From contig NZ_OCMS01000003.1 of the NCBI RefSeq assembly GCF_900215325.1, positions 124,001 through 188,000 on the forward strand: 64,000 nucleotides of DNA, given 5' to 3'. The translations under genes and the position numbers were made by a program. The notes under the pieces were generated by a model. That model had not been told where the DNA came from and made no database searches. It was given only the letters and a program-made list of their open reading frames with translations. The stretch is from Fibrobacter sp. UWB16. Lineage in GTDB: Bacteria; Fibrobacterota; Fibrobacteria; Fibrobacterales; Fibrobacteraceae. Within the stretch, counting starts at the first letter, position 1; each line of letters starts with the position of its first letter. This document shows positions 51,597 through 59,729 of this stretch, in pieces.

Positions 51597-52478
51597 ATGA
51601 ATCGTAAACTTTGTTTGTGGCTGTTGCCGTTTGCTGTTTTGATGCTCAATGCATGTACGGCAAGCGGCGATCCCGTCGAGGGCGAACAGATTTTCCCGAT
51701 AGATGAAAAAAAGCCCGCAAGTACGGATTCCAAATCGTCTGCAAGTGCGGATTCTTCGCGTATCGATCCTACCGTTTTTGGCATGTTCGACTGGGTGAAA
51801 ATCCCCAAGTCTTCGATTACGCGTGGCGTAAATTCCTTTGGCGTAAATGCATTTACGATTGCAACGACCGAAGTGACTCAAGAAGTCTATGAATTTGTTA
51901 TGAACGGGCTGCCGGCGCAGTCTGAAGAGGGCGAAAAACGTGCCGTGTCCAATGTAAGCTGGTTCCGTGCGGCCCTTTTCTGTAATGCGTTTTCTAAGCA
52001 GGCCGGGCTTGATACAGCCTATGTTTACAAGTCGATTACCAAGGATTCTGCCTTGGTCGATTTGACGATCGATTATTCTGCTTCATCTATCAGGCTCCCG
52101 ACTGAAAATGAATGGGAAATTGCAGCCCGCGGCGGCACGACATCGACTTACTATTGGGGTGAAGACAAGGCGTCTAAATACGCTTATTATGGACAAACTT
52201 CCGGACCTGACGAAGTGTCGAAAAAAACTCCCAATAGCTATGGCCTTTATGATGTTGCCGGGAATGTCGCTGAATGGGTCAATGACTGGTACGACGCTTA
52301 TCCTAAAAAACAAAGCGATAACTATACGGGTCCCAAAACGGGCGAATATCGCATTGTTCGCGGTGGCGGCTGGTCAGACAAGGTAACCGAACTTGCTCCG
52401 AAGGTACGCGAAAAGCTGGACCCGGCTGATTCCAAGGCTACTCTTGGCTTTAGACTGGTCTATTCTACCGGTTTTTAA
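51597..52478 (+). CDS. FGE-sulfatase (SUMF1) domain lipoprotein
   Basis: 293 residues; strong ribosome-binding site TAGGAGG; lipobox MLNAC (Cys20) and a Ser/Asp tether. The domain (about 60-290) has the formylglycine-generating-enzyme signature: FTIATTEVTQEVYEFV, NVSWFRAALFCNAFS, SIRLPTENEWEIAARGG, NSYGLYDVAGNVAEWVNDWY and YRIVRGGGWSD, ending LGFRLVYS. Bacterial lipoproteins with this fold often lack the copper-binding Cys pair and act as binding or structural parts (gliding or secretion machinery, for example) rather than as FGE. Its position 33 nt after a T9SS-type protein gene fits that idea, but it is not proof. Confidence 0.87.
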   Translation: MNRKLCLWLLPFAVLMLNACTASGDPVEGEQIFPIDEKKPASTDSKSSASADSSRIDPTVFGMFDWVKIPKSSITRGVNSFGVNAFTIATTEVTQEVYEFVMNGLPAQSEEGEKRAVSNVSWFRAALFCNAFSKQAGLDTAYVYKSITKDSALVDLTIDYSASSIRLPTENEWEIAARGGTTSTYYWGEDKASKYAYYGQTSGPDEVSKKTPNSYGLYDVAGNVAEWVNDWYDAYPKKQSDNYTGPKTGEYRIVRGGGWSDKVTELAPKVREKLDPADSKATLGFRLVYSTGF

Positions 52479-52524
52479 GGCTTCGTTCCTTTCGTCTTGT
52501 TTGAAATTTTTTAGATTATTGCGC

Positions 52525-52950
52525 ATGAAGTATGCCTATGCGCTAGCCGCAATGCTTTGTGGTCTTTTTGTGGGCTGTTCCGAAGAAAAGAAGGAACCGC
52601 TTCCTGATTTGCCGCCCGTAGAGATCCCTGCGGATGTTTTTGGCTTTTATTCTGGCCGTATGCCGTGTGATGATTGTAACCAGCGCGGTGTCGATATGGA
52701 TTTGTTCAAGGATGGCACGGCCCAGATCGTTCAAAAGACATTGAAAGATTCTGTGCAGGTCGATACGCTTCGCGGAACGTTCGTCTTTGCCGATAGCATT
52801 GTAAAGGTGAGCCTTTCGGATAATTCTATCCAGTGGGCGTTCAAGCGCGATAGGGTCGGAAACCTTGCCTTTATGAAAATGGGCGATGTTTATCGTGATG
52901 CCGATGGCATGAAAGCGGTGCTTGTTCGATTCTATAAAAAGATTAAGTGA
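52525..52950 (+). CDS. NlpE-like copper-resistance/envelope-stress lipoprotein
   Basis: 141 residues from ATG 52525; the longer frame from 52393 overlaps the previous gene. Lipobox FVGC (Cys18). The mature domain is the small NlpE N-terminal barrel: FGFYSGRMPCDDCNQRGVDM with its CxxC pair (about residues 51-54), DLFKDGTAQIV, and a short C-terminal strand set. In enterobacteria NlpE signals envelope stress to Cpx; no Cpx-like kinase is present here. It is followed 12 nt later by a LytTR response regulator. Confidence 0.8.
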   Translation: MKYAYALAAMLCGLFVGCSEEKKEPLPDLPPVEIPADVFGFYSGRMPCDDCNQRGVDMDLFKDGTAQIVQKTLKDSVQVDTLRGTFVFADSIVKVSLSDNSIQWAFKRDRVGNLAFMKMGDVYRDADGMKAVLVRFYKKIK

Positions 52951-52962
52951 GAGCGAGGAAAT

Positions 52963-53727
52963 ATGTTTACTGCGTTAATTGCCGATGATGAACCGCTGGC
53001 CCGTGTGCGTATGCGATCCTTGCTCGAAGCGTATTCGGGTGAAATTGAAATTCTGGGCGAAGCCTCTTCGGGTGCGCAGACGATTGATAAAATCCACGAG
53101 CTTGATCCCGAGGTCGTTTTCCTCGACATCCAGATGCCCGACATGGATGCGTTCGAAGTTCTGAAAACGCTCAACGAAGACGATATTCCGCTTATTGTTT
53201 TCACGACGGCTTACGATAACTTTGCTTTGCGCGCTTACGAAGAAAATGTCGTCGATTACCTCTTGAAGCCGATTGACCCTGAACGTTTGCAGGGAACGAT
53301 GGCGAAACTCCGCAAGCGCATGCCTCTTGAAAGTGGGCAGGGCGTTCCTGCCGATTTCTCCTGGGACAAGTTCAAGGAACTGATGAGTGCAACCGGTCTT
53401 TACATGCAGCGTTTGCAGGTGAAACAGTCAGACCGCATTCTGCTCATAAACATGGACGAAGTCATCCGCTTCCAGAGCGAAGAAAAGTACACGACCGCTT
53501 ATACGACCACATCGCAGTACGTGATTGACCAGACGCTTGTGGAACTTGAAAAGCGACTCGATCCGCGTCAATTTGTCCGAGTCCACCGTGCACACCTGGT
53601 GGCGATAGACTACATCTCCGAAATCCGTAAGACGGATAGCGGGCACCTTTGTATCGTGCTTCGCGATAAGAACCGTACGCAGATTGCCGTGAGCCGTAAT
53701 TTTGTTAAGACCGTTAAGAGTCTGTAA
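52963..53727 (+). CDS. LytTR-family response regulator
   Basis: 254 residues. A receiver domain (about 1-120) has the acidic pair in IADDEPLARVRM, phospho-acceptor Asp55 in VVFLDIQMPDMDAFEVL, Thr in FTTAYDNFALRAYEENVVDY and Lys in LLKPIDP. A LytTR DNA-binding domain follows (about 150-254) with FQSEEKYTTAYTT, QFVRVHRAHLVAIDYI and a C-terminal VAVSRNF-like end. The ribosome-binding site is GCGAGGAA. No histidine kinase is next to it, so the partner is elsewhere. It is in the same closely packed run as signal peptidase I (12-nt gap). Confidence 0.93.
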   Translation: MFTALIADDEPLARVRMRSLLEAYSGEIEILGEASSGAQTIDKIHELDPEVVFLDIQMPDMDAFEVLKTLNEDDIPLIVFTTAYDNFALRAYEENVVDYLLKPIDPERLQGTMAKLRKRMPLESGQGVPADFSWDKFKELMSATGLYMQRLQVKQSDRILLINMDEVIRFQSEEKYTTAYTTTSQYVIDQTLVELEKRLDPRQFVRVHRAHLVAIDYISEIRKTDSGHLCIVLRDKNRTQIAVSRNFVKTVKSL

Positions 53728-53739
53728 TTTGGAGTTTTG

Positions 53740-55089
53740 ATGGAACAGACACCTCAGAAAAAATCAGCAAAGAAATTCTTGAAATCTTTTACGCGTGAAA
53801 TTGTTGTCCCGGTTCTCCTTGCGCTGATCGTTATCCAGTACGTCATTCAGGCGTTCCAGATTCCGAGTGGCTCCATGGAAGATTCCCTCAAGACGGGCGA
53901 CTTCTTGCTGGGTCTTAAGTTTACTTACGGTTCCCCGATTCCGTTCTCGAACCAGAAGTTCCCGGGATACGCCGAACCGAAGCATGGCGATGTCGTCATC
54001 TTCCGCTATCCGGGCGAACCGGAATATCCTGATAACAATCCCAAGCGCTACACGCACTTGTTCAATGCGCTTATGCTTGGCAACTATTATTGGGACCATT
54101 CTCCTGAAAAGGATCAGCCGCATATTGTGCATTATGCCGATGGCCCCAAAGATTACATCAAGCGCTGCGTCGCGGTGAGCGGCGATACGGTCGCTATTCA
54201 TGGCGGTAAGCTTTTCTTGAACGGCAAGCGTCAGGATTCTCTCCCGGCATTCGGAAAGTGGACGGCCAGTGTCCGCACCCAGTCGCCGCGCGATGAAGTC
54301 GAAGAGTTCGTGGTGCCTTCTGTTGGCGATACGCTCTATGTCGATTCGCTCCCGATGGTGAAGCTCTGGTGGTTGCGTTCGCTCGTGGCTCAGGAAAATC
54401 CGGATTCTTCTGTGTACTTGTCTCTGTCGCTTTTGCGCGATGGTCGCGAAAACAACAATTACGTTTTCAACGACTTTAGATTCCCGGTCGAAAACGATCG
54501 CGGCCTTTTGCTCAACGCCATGCTTTCGAGAAACCAGACTGTGATTCAGCAGCGCCTGACTCTTGGCGATACGTTGTCTGGTGCAATGCCGTTCAGCTAC
54601 TTTAGGGAACTTGCAAAGATCGGTTTCTTGCCGATGCTTGACCCGCATGATCCTCAGCTGAATAGCGGCTTTACGCGCCCGGTCAGCTATGTGTCTTTTG
54701 AAGGCTCGATTCTCCAGGACCTTGAAGGGAACGTGAATCGCCTGAATGTGGCATCTCCTGCTCAGGATTCTACCGATTCTGCTGAAGTTGTCGAAAAGAA
54801 TCATTTCGAAATCCAGCGCAATCTTTATATCGGTTCCGAAAAGATTGACCGCTATGTCGTGAAGTACCCGCAGTTCTTCATGATGGGCGATAACCGCGAT
54901 AATTCCGCCGATAGCCGCTACTGGGGCGTGGTTTCGCTCCGCAACATCCGCGCCAAGGCTTTTGTCATCTACTTCTCCTTTGAAAATGATGATGGAAAGT
55001 TTGCGCTTGGCAATCCGCTGACTTGGTGGCGCATCCCGTTCCGTATCCGTTTCACACGCATAGGCAAGATTATTGACTTGATCAAATAA
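53740..55089 (+). CDS. lepB: Signal peptidase I with a large central insertion
   Basis: 449 residues from ATG 53740 (GGAG 5 nt upstream), against about 200-320 for most members. One N-terminal membrane helix (about 22-40), then the catalytic Ser45 in IPSGSMEDSL, the Lys141 general base in DYIKRCVAVSGDTV, and the late MGDNRDNSADSRYWG box. Between the Lys motif and the last box lie some 220 residues that contain an inserted region (about 165-355) with little similarity to the core. Similar long forms occur in Bacteroidota, probably as an enlarged cap domain. Cleaves signal peptides at the outer face of the inner membrane. Confidence 0.93.
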   Translation: MEQTPQKKSAKKFLKSFTREIVVPVLLALIVIQYVIQAFQIPSGSMEDSLKTGDFLLGLKFTYGSPIPFSNQKFPGYAEPKHGDVVIFRYPGEPEYPDNNPKRYTHLFNALMLGNYYWDHSPEKDQPHIVHYADGPKDYIKRCVAVSGDTVAIHGGKLFLNGKRQDSLPAFGKWTASVRTQSPRDEVEEFVVPSVGDTLYVDSLPMVKLWWLRSLVAQENPDSSVYLSLSLLRDGRENNNYVFNDFRFPVENDRGLLLNAMLSRNQTVIQQRLTLGDTLSGAMPFSYFRELAKIGFLPMLDPHDPQLNSGFTRPVSYVSFEGSILQDLEGNVNRLNVASPAQDSTDSAEVVEKNHFEIQRNLYIGSEKIDRYVVKYPQFFMMGDNRDNSADSRYWGVVSLRNIRAKAFVIYFSFENDDGKFALGNPLTWWRIPFRIRFTRIGKIIDLIK

Positions 55090-55097
55090 AGAAGCAA

Positions 55098-56867
55098 ATG
55101 AAGATTTCGAGTGTGGCATATTTCTTGGCGTCGTGCCTGATGATTGCCGCTTGCGCAACGCAAGTGGCTCCGACAGGCGGGCCCGAAGACAAGCTCCCGC
55201 CGCGTGTGGCCGGGGTTTTGCCTGCGCCAAAGACGGCGAACCACCCGAATGAACTTTATGTGAAACTGGAATTTGACGAGTGGATCAACGCTTCTGTTCC
55301 GCGTGGCGCTATCACGATTTCGCCTCCGATTGAAAAGAAGTTGCGTTACGAAGTCCATGGCAAGACTCTTGAGGTCTATTCGCGTGCAGAACTCGATACG
55401 GGTACGACTTATACCGTGACATTTGCAGGTGGCATCAAGGACTTGCGCGGAAACGCTTTGGCGAAACCGTTCCAGGTCGTGTTCTCGACTGGTGCTACGA
55501 TTGATTCGCTTACGCTTAGCGGACGTGTGATGGTCCCGGATTCTCTTGTCCGCAAAAAGGCTTATCCGAGTGTTGGACTTTACTTGATGGGCCCTGAACG
55601 TGAATCCAAACGCTATCTCGAAAAGTACCGCGATACGGTTACGAAGGTTCTGGATTCCTTGCCGATGCTTACGAAAGAAGAGCCGCTTTATCTCACGGCT
55701 GCAGATAGCATAGGCAGTTTCACATTTACAGGCCTCAAGGCGGGGCTTTACCGCGTGATTGCTTTTGTGGACGGAAACGGCAACCACAAAATTGAGCCGT
55801 CATCGGAAATGGCGGGCGTCTGGATTTCGGACTTGACACTCACGGAATCGACCAATGACACGCTCTGGATTGCTCTTGCCGACCAGGATACATCGCTTTT
55901 GGAAATGGGAACGCTTTCGCAGCCGAATGCCAATATTCTTGAAGCAAGCTTTACGCGCCATGTGTATTTTGACTCCGCTTTTGCAGATACCTCCAATTGC
56001 TATTTGTCTTCTTCTAATGGCGATACGCTTTATCCGCGACTTGTGTATCTTGGAACGTCGAGTGTTCCACGTTTCTACTTTGACCCGAAGCCGAAAGATG
56101 AGGTTTTGTACAAGTTCCTTTGCCGTAACGGTCGAGATTCTTTGAACCGCGCTTTGGATACGGCTCGTAACTATGCCGAAATCGAATGGAAGGAAATGGA
56201 AGGCGATACGCTCCCTCCGTCCATCCAGACGGTCAAGGTTATGGGCAAGGCGAAAAATGCTTTCCCGGATGATTCGCTTGTCGTGATTTACAATAAACCG
56301 GTACTTGATTCCTTGGAGGATTTGTTCTTTATCGTCGAAAACAAGGATACGGCTCAGGTTACCGTGAAGCAGATTGATCCGATTCGCTATGTTGTCGAAC
56401 GCAGCGAACCTTGGCCGACTGATTCCAAGTTTAACCTGTTGCGTGGCTATCAAGATACCACTTTGGCAAAAGCCGACAGCAATGGCGTCCGCGATACGGT
56501 CATTGAGATAAAGTATCAAAATAAACTCACATTCGAGACTGTTTCCAAGTTGAAACTCGCTTCGATGGTAGGCAAAATTCCTGGCGCAAAAGATGGCGCT
56601 ATAGTCCGCCTCAAGTCTGTAGAAACTGGAAAGTATGAATTTGCAAAGTGCTCCGCTCATGGGGTGTTTGCCTTTAACGATCTCGTTGAGGGCGGTTATA
56701 TTATTGACTATTATTATGCAGAAAAGGGTTCGGATTTGCCAAATGGCGGGTCCTTGCAGCCTTTCAAATACGGTTCTGCATGGCGTGCTCCGCTTGATAC
56801 GTTAAAGATTCAGAGTGGTGCAAACGATTTAGAACAACTGATGCCGAACCTTCCGGCATTGCCATAA
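55098..56867 (+). CDS. Lipoprotein with N-terminal Ig-like (Big_5) domain
   Basis: 589 residues, lipobox IAAC (Cys19), then the phrase APTGGPEDKLPPRV found in a common Bacteroidota/Fibrobacterota lipoprotein family. Residues of about 35-135 form an SbsA-type Ig-like domain (LYVKLEFDEWI, TYTVTFAGGIKDLRGNAL). A carboxypeptidase-regulatory-like beta domain may follow (SFTFTGLKAGLYRVIAFVDG). The rest repeats the Ig-like theme (DSLVVIYNKPV) and ends with another KYEFAKCSAHGVFAFNDLVE-type unit. It is a likely structural or adhesive outer-membrane protein. It sits 8 nt after lepB. Confidence 0.75.
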   Translation: MKISSVAYFLASCLMIAACATQVAPTGGPEDKLPPRVAGVLPAPKTANHPNELYVKLEFDEWINASVPRGAITISPPIEKKLRYEVHGKTLEVYSRAELDTGTTYTVTFAGGIKDLRGNALAKPFQVVFSTGATIDSLTLSGRVMVPDSLVRKKAYPSVGLYLMGPERESKRYLEKYRDTVTKVLDSLPMLTKEEPLYLTAADSIGSFTFTGLKAGLYRVIAFVDGNGNHKIEPSSEMAGVWISDLTLTESTNDTLWIALADQDTSLLEMGTLSQPNANILEASFTRHVYFDSAFADTSNCYLSSSNGDTLYPRLVYLGTSSVPRFYFDPKPKDEVLYKFLCRNGRDSLNRALDTARNYAEIEWKEMEGDTLPPSIQTVKVMGKAKNAFPDDSLVVIYNKPVLDSLEDLFFIVENKDTAQVTVKQIDPIRYVVERSEPWPTDSKFNLLRGYQDTTLAKADSNGVRDTVIEIKYQNKLTFETVSKLKLASMVGKIPGAKDGAIVRLKSVETGKYEFAKCSAHGVFAFNDLVEGGYIIDYYYAEKGSDLPNGGSLQPFKYGSAWRAPLDTLKIQSGANDLEQLMPNLPALP

Positions 56868-56880
56868 AGGATGGATTAAG

Positions 56881-59598
56881 ATGGTAAAGATTCCTGCATT
56901 TGTAGCGCTTGACTTGGAAACGACAGGTCTCGATTTCGAAAAAGACGAAATAATCGAGGTCGCGCTTGTTCGCTTTGAAAATGGCGAGCCGAAGGAAAAT
57001 CTTGATTTTCTGGTAAAGCCATATTCTGCAGAACTTCGCCCCTTTATCGAAACGCTTACTGGAATCAGCAAGGCCGATTTGGAAGGCGCCTCGGATTTTG
57101 CGACGATTGCAGGCCAGATTTGCTCTTTCGTCGGTGACCTCCCGATTGTGGCGCACAATGCCGTTTTCGATTCCAAGTTCCTGAAGCAGACGTTTACGAA
57201 GGTTGGGATTTCTTACGATTCCCACGTGTTCTGGGATTCGCTCACGCTTTCTCGCATTGCATATCAGGATGTGCCGAACCATCGCCTCGATACGCTCGTG
57301 CAGGAATTGAACATTGAACGTAGCCGCGCTCACCGTGCCTTGCCCGATGCCGACGCATGCGGACGCTTGTTCGTGAAGGCTCTCGAAAAGATTTCTACGA
57401 TGGACCCGTGGATTTACGACGCCCTTTCTATGGTGGCCAAGGGTTCCGACTACGAAACGCTTTTCACTTCGAAAGTCGAAAAGCTTTCTCCTCCGAAGTA
57501 CAAGTTGCCTGCCGCTCCTGCTTTGGAAGCTTTGCCCAAGTCCAAGGCTCCGCGCGTAAGCGAGTTCTTCAAGGAAGGCGGATTCATCTCGTTTGTCGTC
57601 GATGATTACAAGCCGCGCCACAACCAGCAGGATTTTGCCTCGGTCATGGAACGCAACATGTACAAGGGCGGCCTCTGCGTGCTCGAAGCTCCGACCGGTT
57701 CCGGAAAGACTCTGTCTTACCTCATTACTGCAGCGAACAAGGCTATCACGGGCGAACGCGTGCTCATCAGTACGGCAACGCGCACCTTGCAGGAACAGCT
57801 CTGGACCGAAGCCATCCCGCAGATTGCAAAGATTTACAATGGCGAACTCCGCCCGGCGATTTTGAAGGGCCGTGACAACTACCTTTGCCTCCGCAAGTTC
57901 GAAGAACTGCTGATGCACCCGCAGACGCTCCTCTCCGCCGAAGAACGCGATTCCTTTATGGCGCTCATTCCGTGGGTCCTCACGACCGAAACGGGCGACA
58001 TCAACGAATGCAATTCCTTTAGCCAGAGCCGCAATCGTGTGCTTTGGTCCAAGCTCTCGTGCAGCGCCTCTTGCTGCAGCGGCGAAAATCACTCGCATCA
58101 CGAAAACTGCCCGGCGCTCATTGCAAAGCGCAAGGCCATGAATGCAAACATGGTGCTTGTGAATCATTCGCTCTTCCTTTCGGATTTGCAGCTTGACTTT
58201 GCTTTGCTCCCATCTTACGAACACATCGTGTTTGACGAAGCACACCGCTTGCCCGAAATCAGCAATCAGGTGTTTGGCCGCTCCATCTCGTTCTTCGGAT
58301 TCAGAAACATTGCGAAGACGCTTGAGCCTTCTAAGGCGGGTGGCGATGGCCTCATTGCAGAAATTGCAAGCCGTATCCCGGCAGAACAGCCGGAACTTCA
58401 CGAACTCTGCGACAAGCTTTCCGAAGCTCTGGGCGAGGCCGAAAAGGCTCTGCACCGCTTCTTCATGAAAATCGGCAAGAAGCTTGCCAAGCAGAAGAAT
58501 GGCCGCAGCGGCTTTACGTACACGAATAGCATCCTCGCCGAATACGAAGCGGACCCGGCAACGTTCCTCGAACAGTACAATAATGCACGTGGCTTTGCCG
58601 AAAAGCTCGTTGCTGCCACAGCGAACATGGACGGTCTCAATGGGATCGTGAGCGATCTCGATAGCCGCATGACTGAAATCAGCCACTTCATTTCGGACTT
58701 TGAATTTGTTACAAAGGCGGGCCGCAATGACTGGGTCTTCTACATGGAAGAACCGTTCAACCCGCATACCATCAAGCTGCATGCGCTCCCGCTCCATTCC
58801 GGTAATGTCTGGAGAGAAAAATTCTATCCGTGGATCAAGTCTGCAACGTTTACATCGGCAACGCTTTCTGTGCAGGCCGACCTCACGTACTTCTTGCAGA
58901 AGATGGGCATGGACAATTTGCGCTTGGGCAAACAGCCGTTTGTGCGCGTCTATACGGAACAGTCCGACGTGAACGAACGCCGCTCCGTGATGGTCGCAAA
59001 GTTCCTCCCGAAGCCTTCGGCTCCGGAATTTGGTGATGCCTTGAACGAAACGCTTTTGAAGGTGCTCCCGAATGTCGAAGAAAACACGATGGTGCTCTTC
59101 ACGAGTGTCGCAACGATGATGAAGGCTCAGGCTGTGCTTGCCCCGGCATTTGCCGAACGCAACAAGCTCTTGCTCTGCCAGCATGTCGATGGCTCGCTCG
59201 ATGGCCTTGTCGCGATGTTCCGCAAGGAACGCGGCGCTTGCTTGCTCGGCTGCCAGAGTCTCTGGGAAGGCGTGGACTTCCCGGGTGATGCGCTCAAATT
59301 GCTCGTCATTACGAAGCTCCCGTTCCCGAACCCGAGCGATCCGCTTGTTGCCGGCCTCACGAACGAGATGAAGGCTGCCAACAAGAACTTCTTTAAGGAT
59401 TACTTTATCCCGGAAGCCTACATCGAACTCCGTCAGGGCATGGGTCGCCTCTTGCGTTCCGATTCCGATTCCGGCAAGGTCCTTATCTTGGATAACCGTG
59501 TTATCCTCGAACGCTACGGCAAGACCTTCTCCCGCATTTGGAACTTCAAGCAGCGCATCGCAGGCTCCGTCTCCGACATCGAACGCTTCGTGAAGTAA
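56881..59598 (+). CDS. DinG-type ATP-dependent DNA helicase with N-terminal DEDD exonuclease domain
   Basis: 905 residues. Domain 1 (about 1-175) is a DnaQ-like 3'-5' exonuclease with FVALDLETTGLDF, HNAVFDSKFL and HRALPDADA. Domain 2 is a superfamily 2 (XPD/DinG) helicase: Walker A PTGSGKT at 271-277, a Cys-rich region (Cys336 and a CSASCC...C group at about 395-412) that could hold the [4Fe-4S] cluster, DEAH at 452-455, motif V/VI regions CQSLWEGVDFPGD and RQGMGRLLRSDSD. The fusion is known from Gram-positive DinG. It probably resolves R-loops or other DNA structures. Last gene of the run starting at 51597. Confidence 0.9.
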   Translation: MVKIPAFVALDLETTGLDFEKDEIIEVALVRFENGEPKENLDFLVKPYSAELRPFIETLTGISKADLEGASDFATIAGQICSFVGDLPIVAHNAVFDSKFLKQTFTKVGISYDSHVFWDSLTLSRIAYQDVPNHRLDTLVQELNIERSRAHRALPDADACGRLFVKALEKISTMDPWIYDALSMVAKGSDYETLFTSKVEKLSPPKYKLPAAPALEALPKSKAPRVSEFFKEGGFISFVVDDYKPRHNQQDFASVMERNMYKGGLCVLEAPTGSGKTLSYLITAANKAITGERVLISTATRTLQEQLWTEAIPQIAKIYNGELRPAILKGRDNYLCLRKFEELLMHPQTLLSAEERDSFMALIPWVLTTETGDINECNSFSQSRNRVLWSKLSCSASCCSGENHSHHENCPALIAKRKAMNANMVLVNHSLFLSDLQLDFALLPSYEHIVFDEAHRLPEISNQVFGRSISFFGFRNIAKTLEPSKAGGDGLIAEIASRIPAEQPELHELCDKLSEALGEAEKALHRFFMKIGKKLAKQKNGRSGFTYTNSILAEYEADPATFLEQYNNARGFAEKLVAATANMDGLNGIVSDLDSRMTEISHFISDFEFVTKAGRNDWVFYMEEPFNPHTIKLHALPLHSGNVWREKFYPWIKSATFTSATLSVQADLTYFLQKMGMDNLRLGKQPFVRVYTEQSDVNERRSVMVAKFLPKPSAPEFGDALNETLLKVLPNVEENTMVLFTSVATMMKAQAVLAPAFAERNKLLLCQHVDGSLDGLVAMFRKERGACLLGCQSLWEGVDFPGDALKLLVITKLPFPNPSDPLVAGLTNEMKAANKNFFKDYFIPEAYIELRQGMGRLLRSDSDSGKVLILDNRVILERYGKTFSRIWNFKQRIAGSVSDIERFVK

Positions 59599-59609
59599 AT
59601 CTTGCGTTG

Positions 59610-59647
59610 TCACCCCGGACTTAGTCATGCCCGCCACCGGCGGGCAT
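59610..59647. repeat. Dispersed hairpin repeat
   Basis: TGTCACCCCGGACTTAGTC leads into ATGCCCGCC/GGCGGGCAT with a 3-nt loop. The CACCCCGGACTT part recurs at 33831-33842 and the GCCCGC stem at 41849. Confidence 0.7.
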
Positions 59648-59699
59648 TTCTCACACCTGTTCACGTGAGTAGCCCCTTAACTAACCGCGTGATTTTTAT

Positions 59700-59707
59700 T
59701 ATATTTG
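59700..59707 (+). promoter_or_regulatory. Putative -7 box of the Helicase_C_3-like gene
   Basis: TATATTTG, 22 nt before the ATG at 59730. The short leader contains a GCACC...GGTGC hairpin (59708-59726), which would sit at or near the mRNA 5' end. Confidence 0.5.
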
Positions 59708-59729
59708 GCACCCTGCTTTAAGGTGCATA

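Noticed and set aside
51597-52478. A true formylglycine-generating enzyme activating sulfatases
   Set aside because: The protein is a lipoprotein, no sulfatase gene is nearby, and the Cys pair needed for copper binding near the C-terminus is not evident.
56764-59664. 966-residue open frame on the minus strand over the DinG-type gene
   Set aside because: Shadow of the strongly codon-biased plus-strand gene; the plus frame has complete helicase and exonuclease motifs, the minus frame none.
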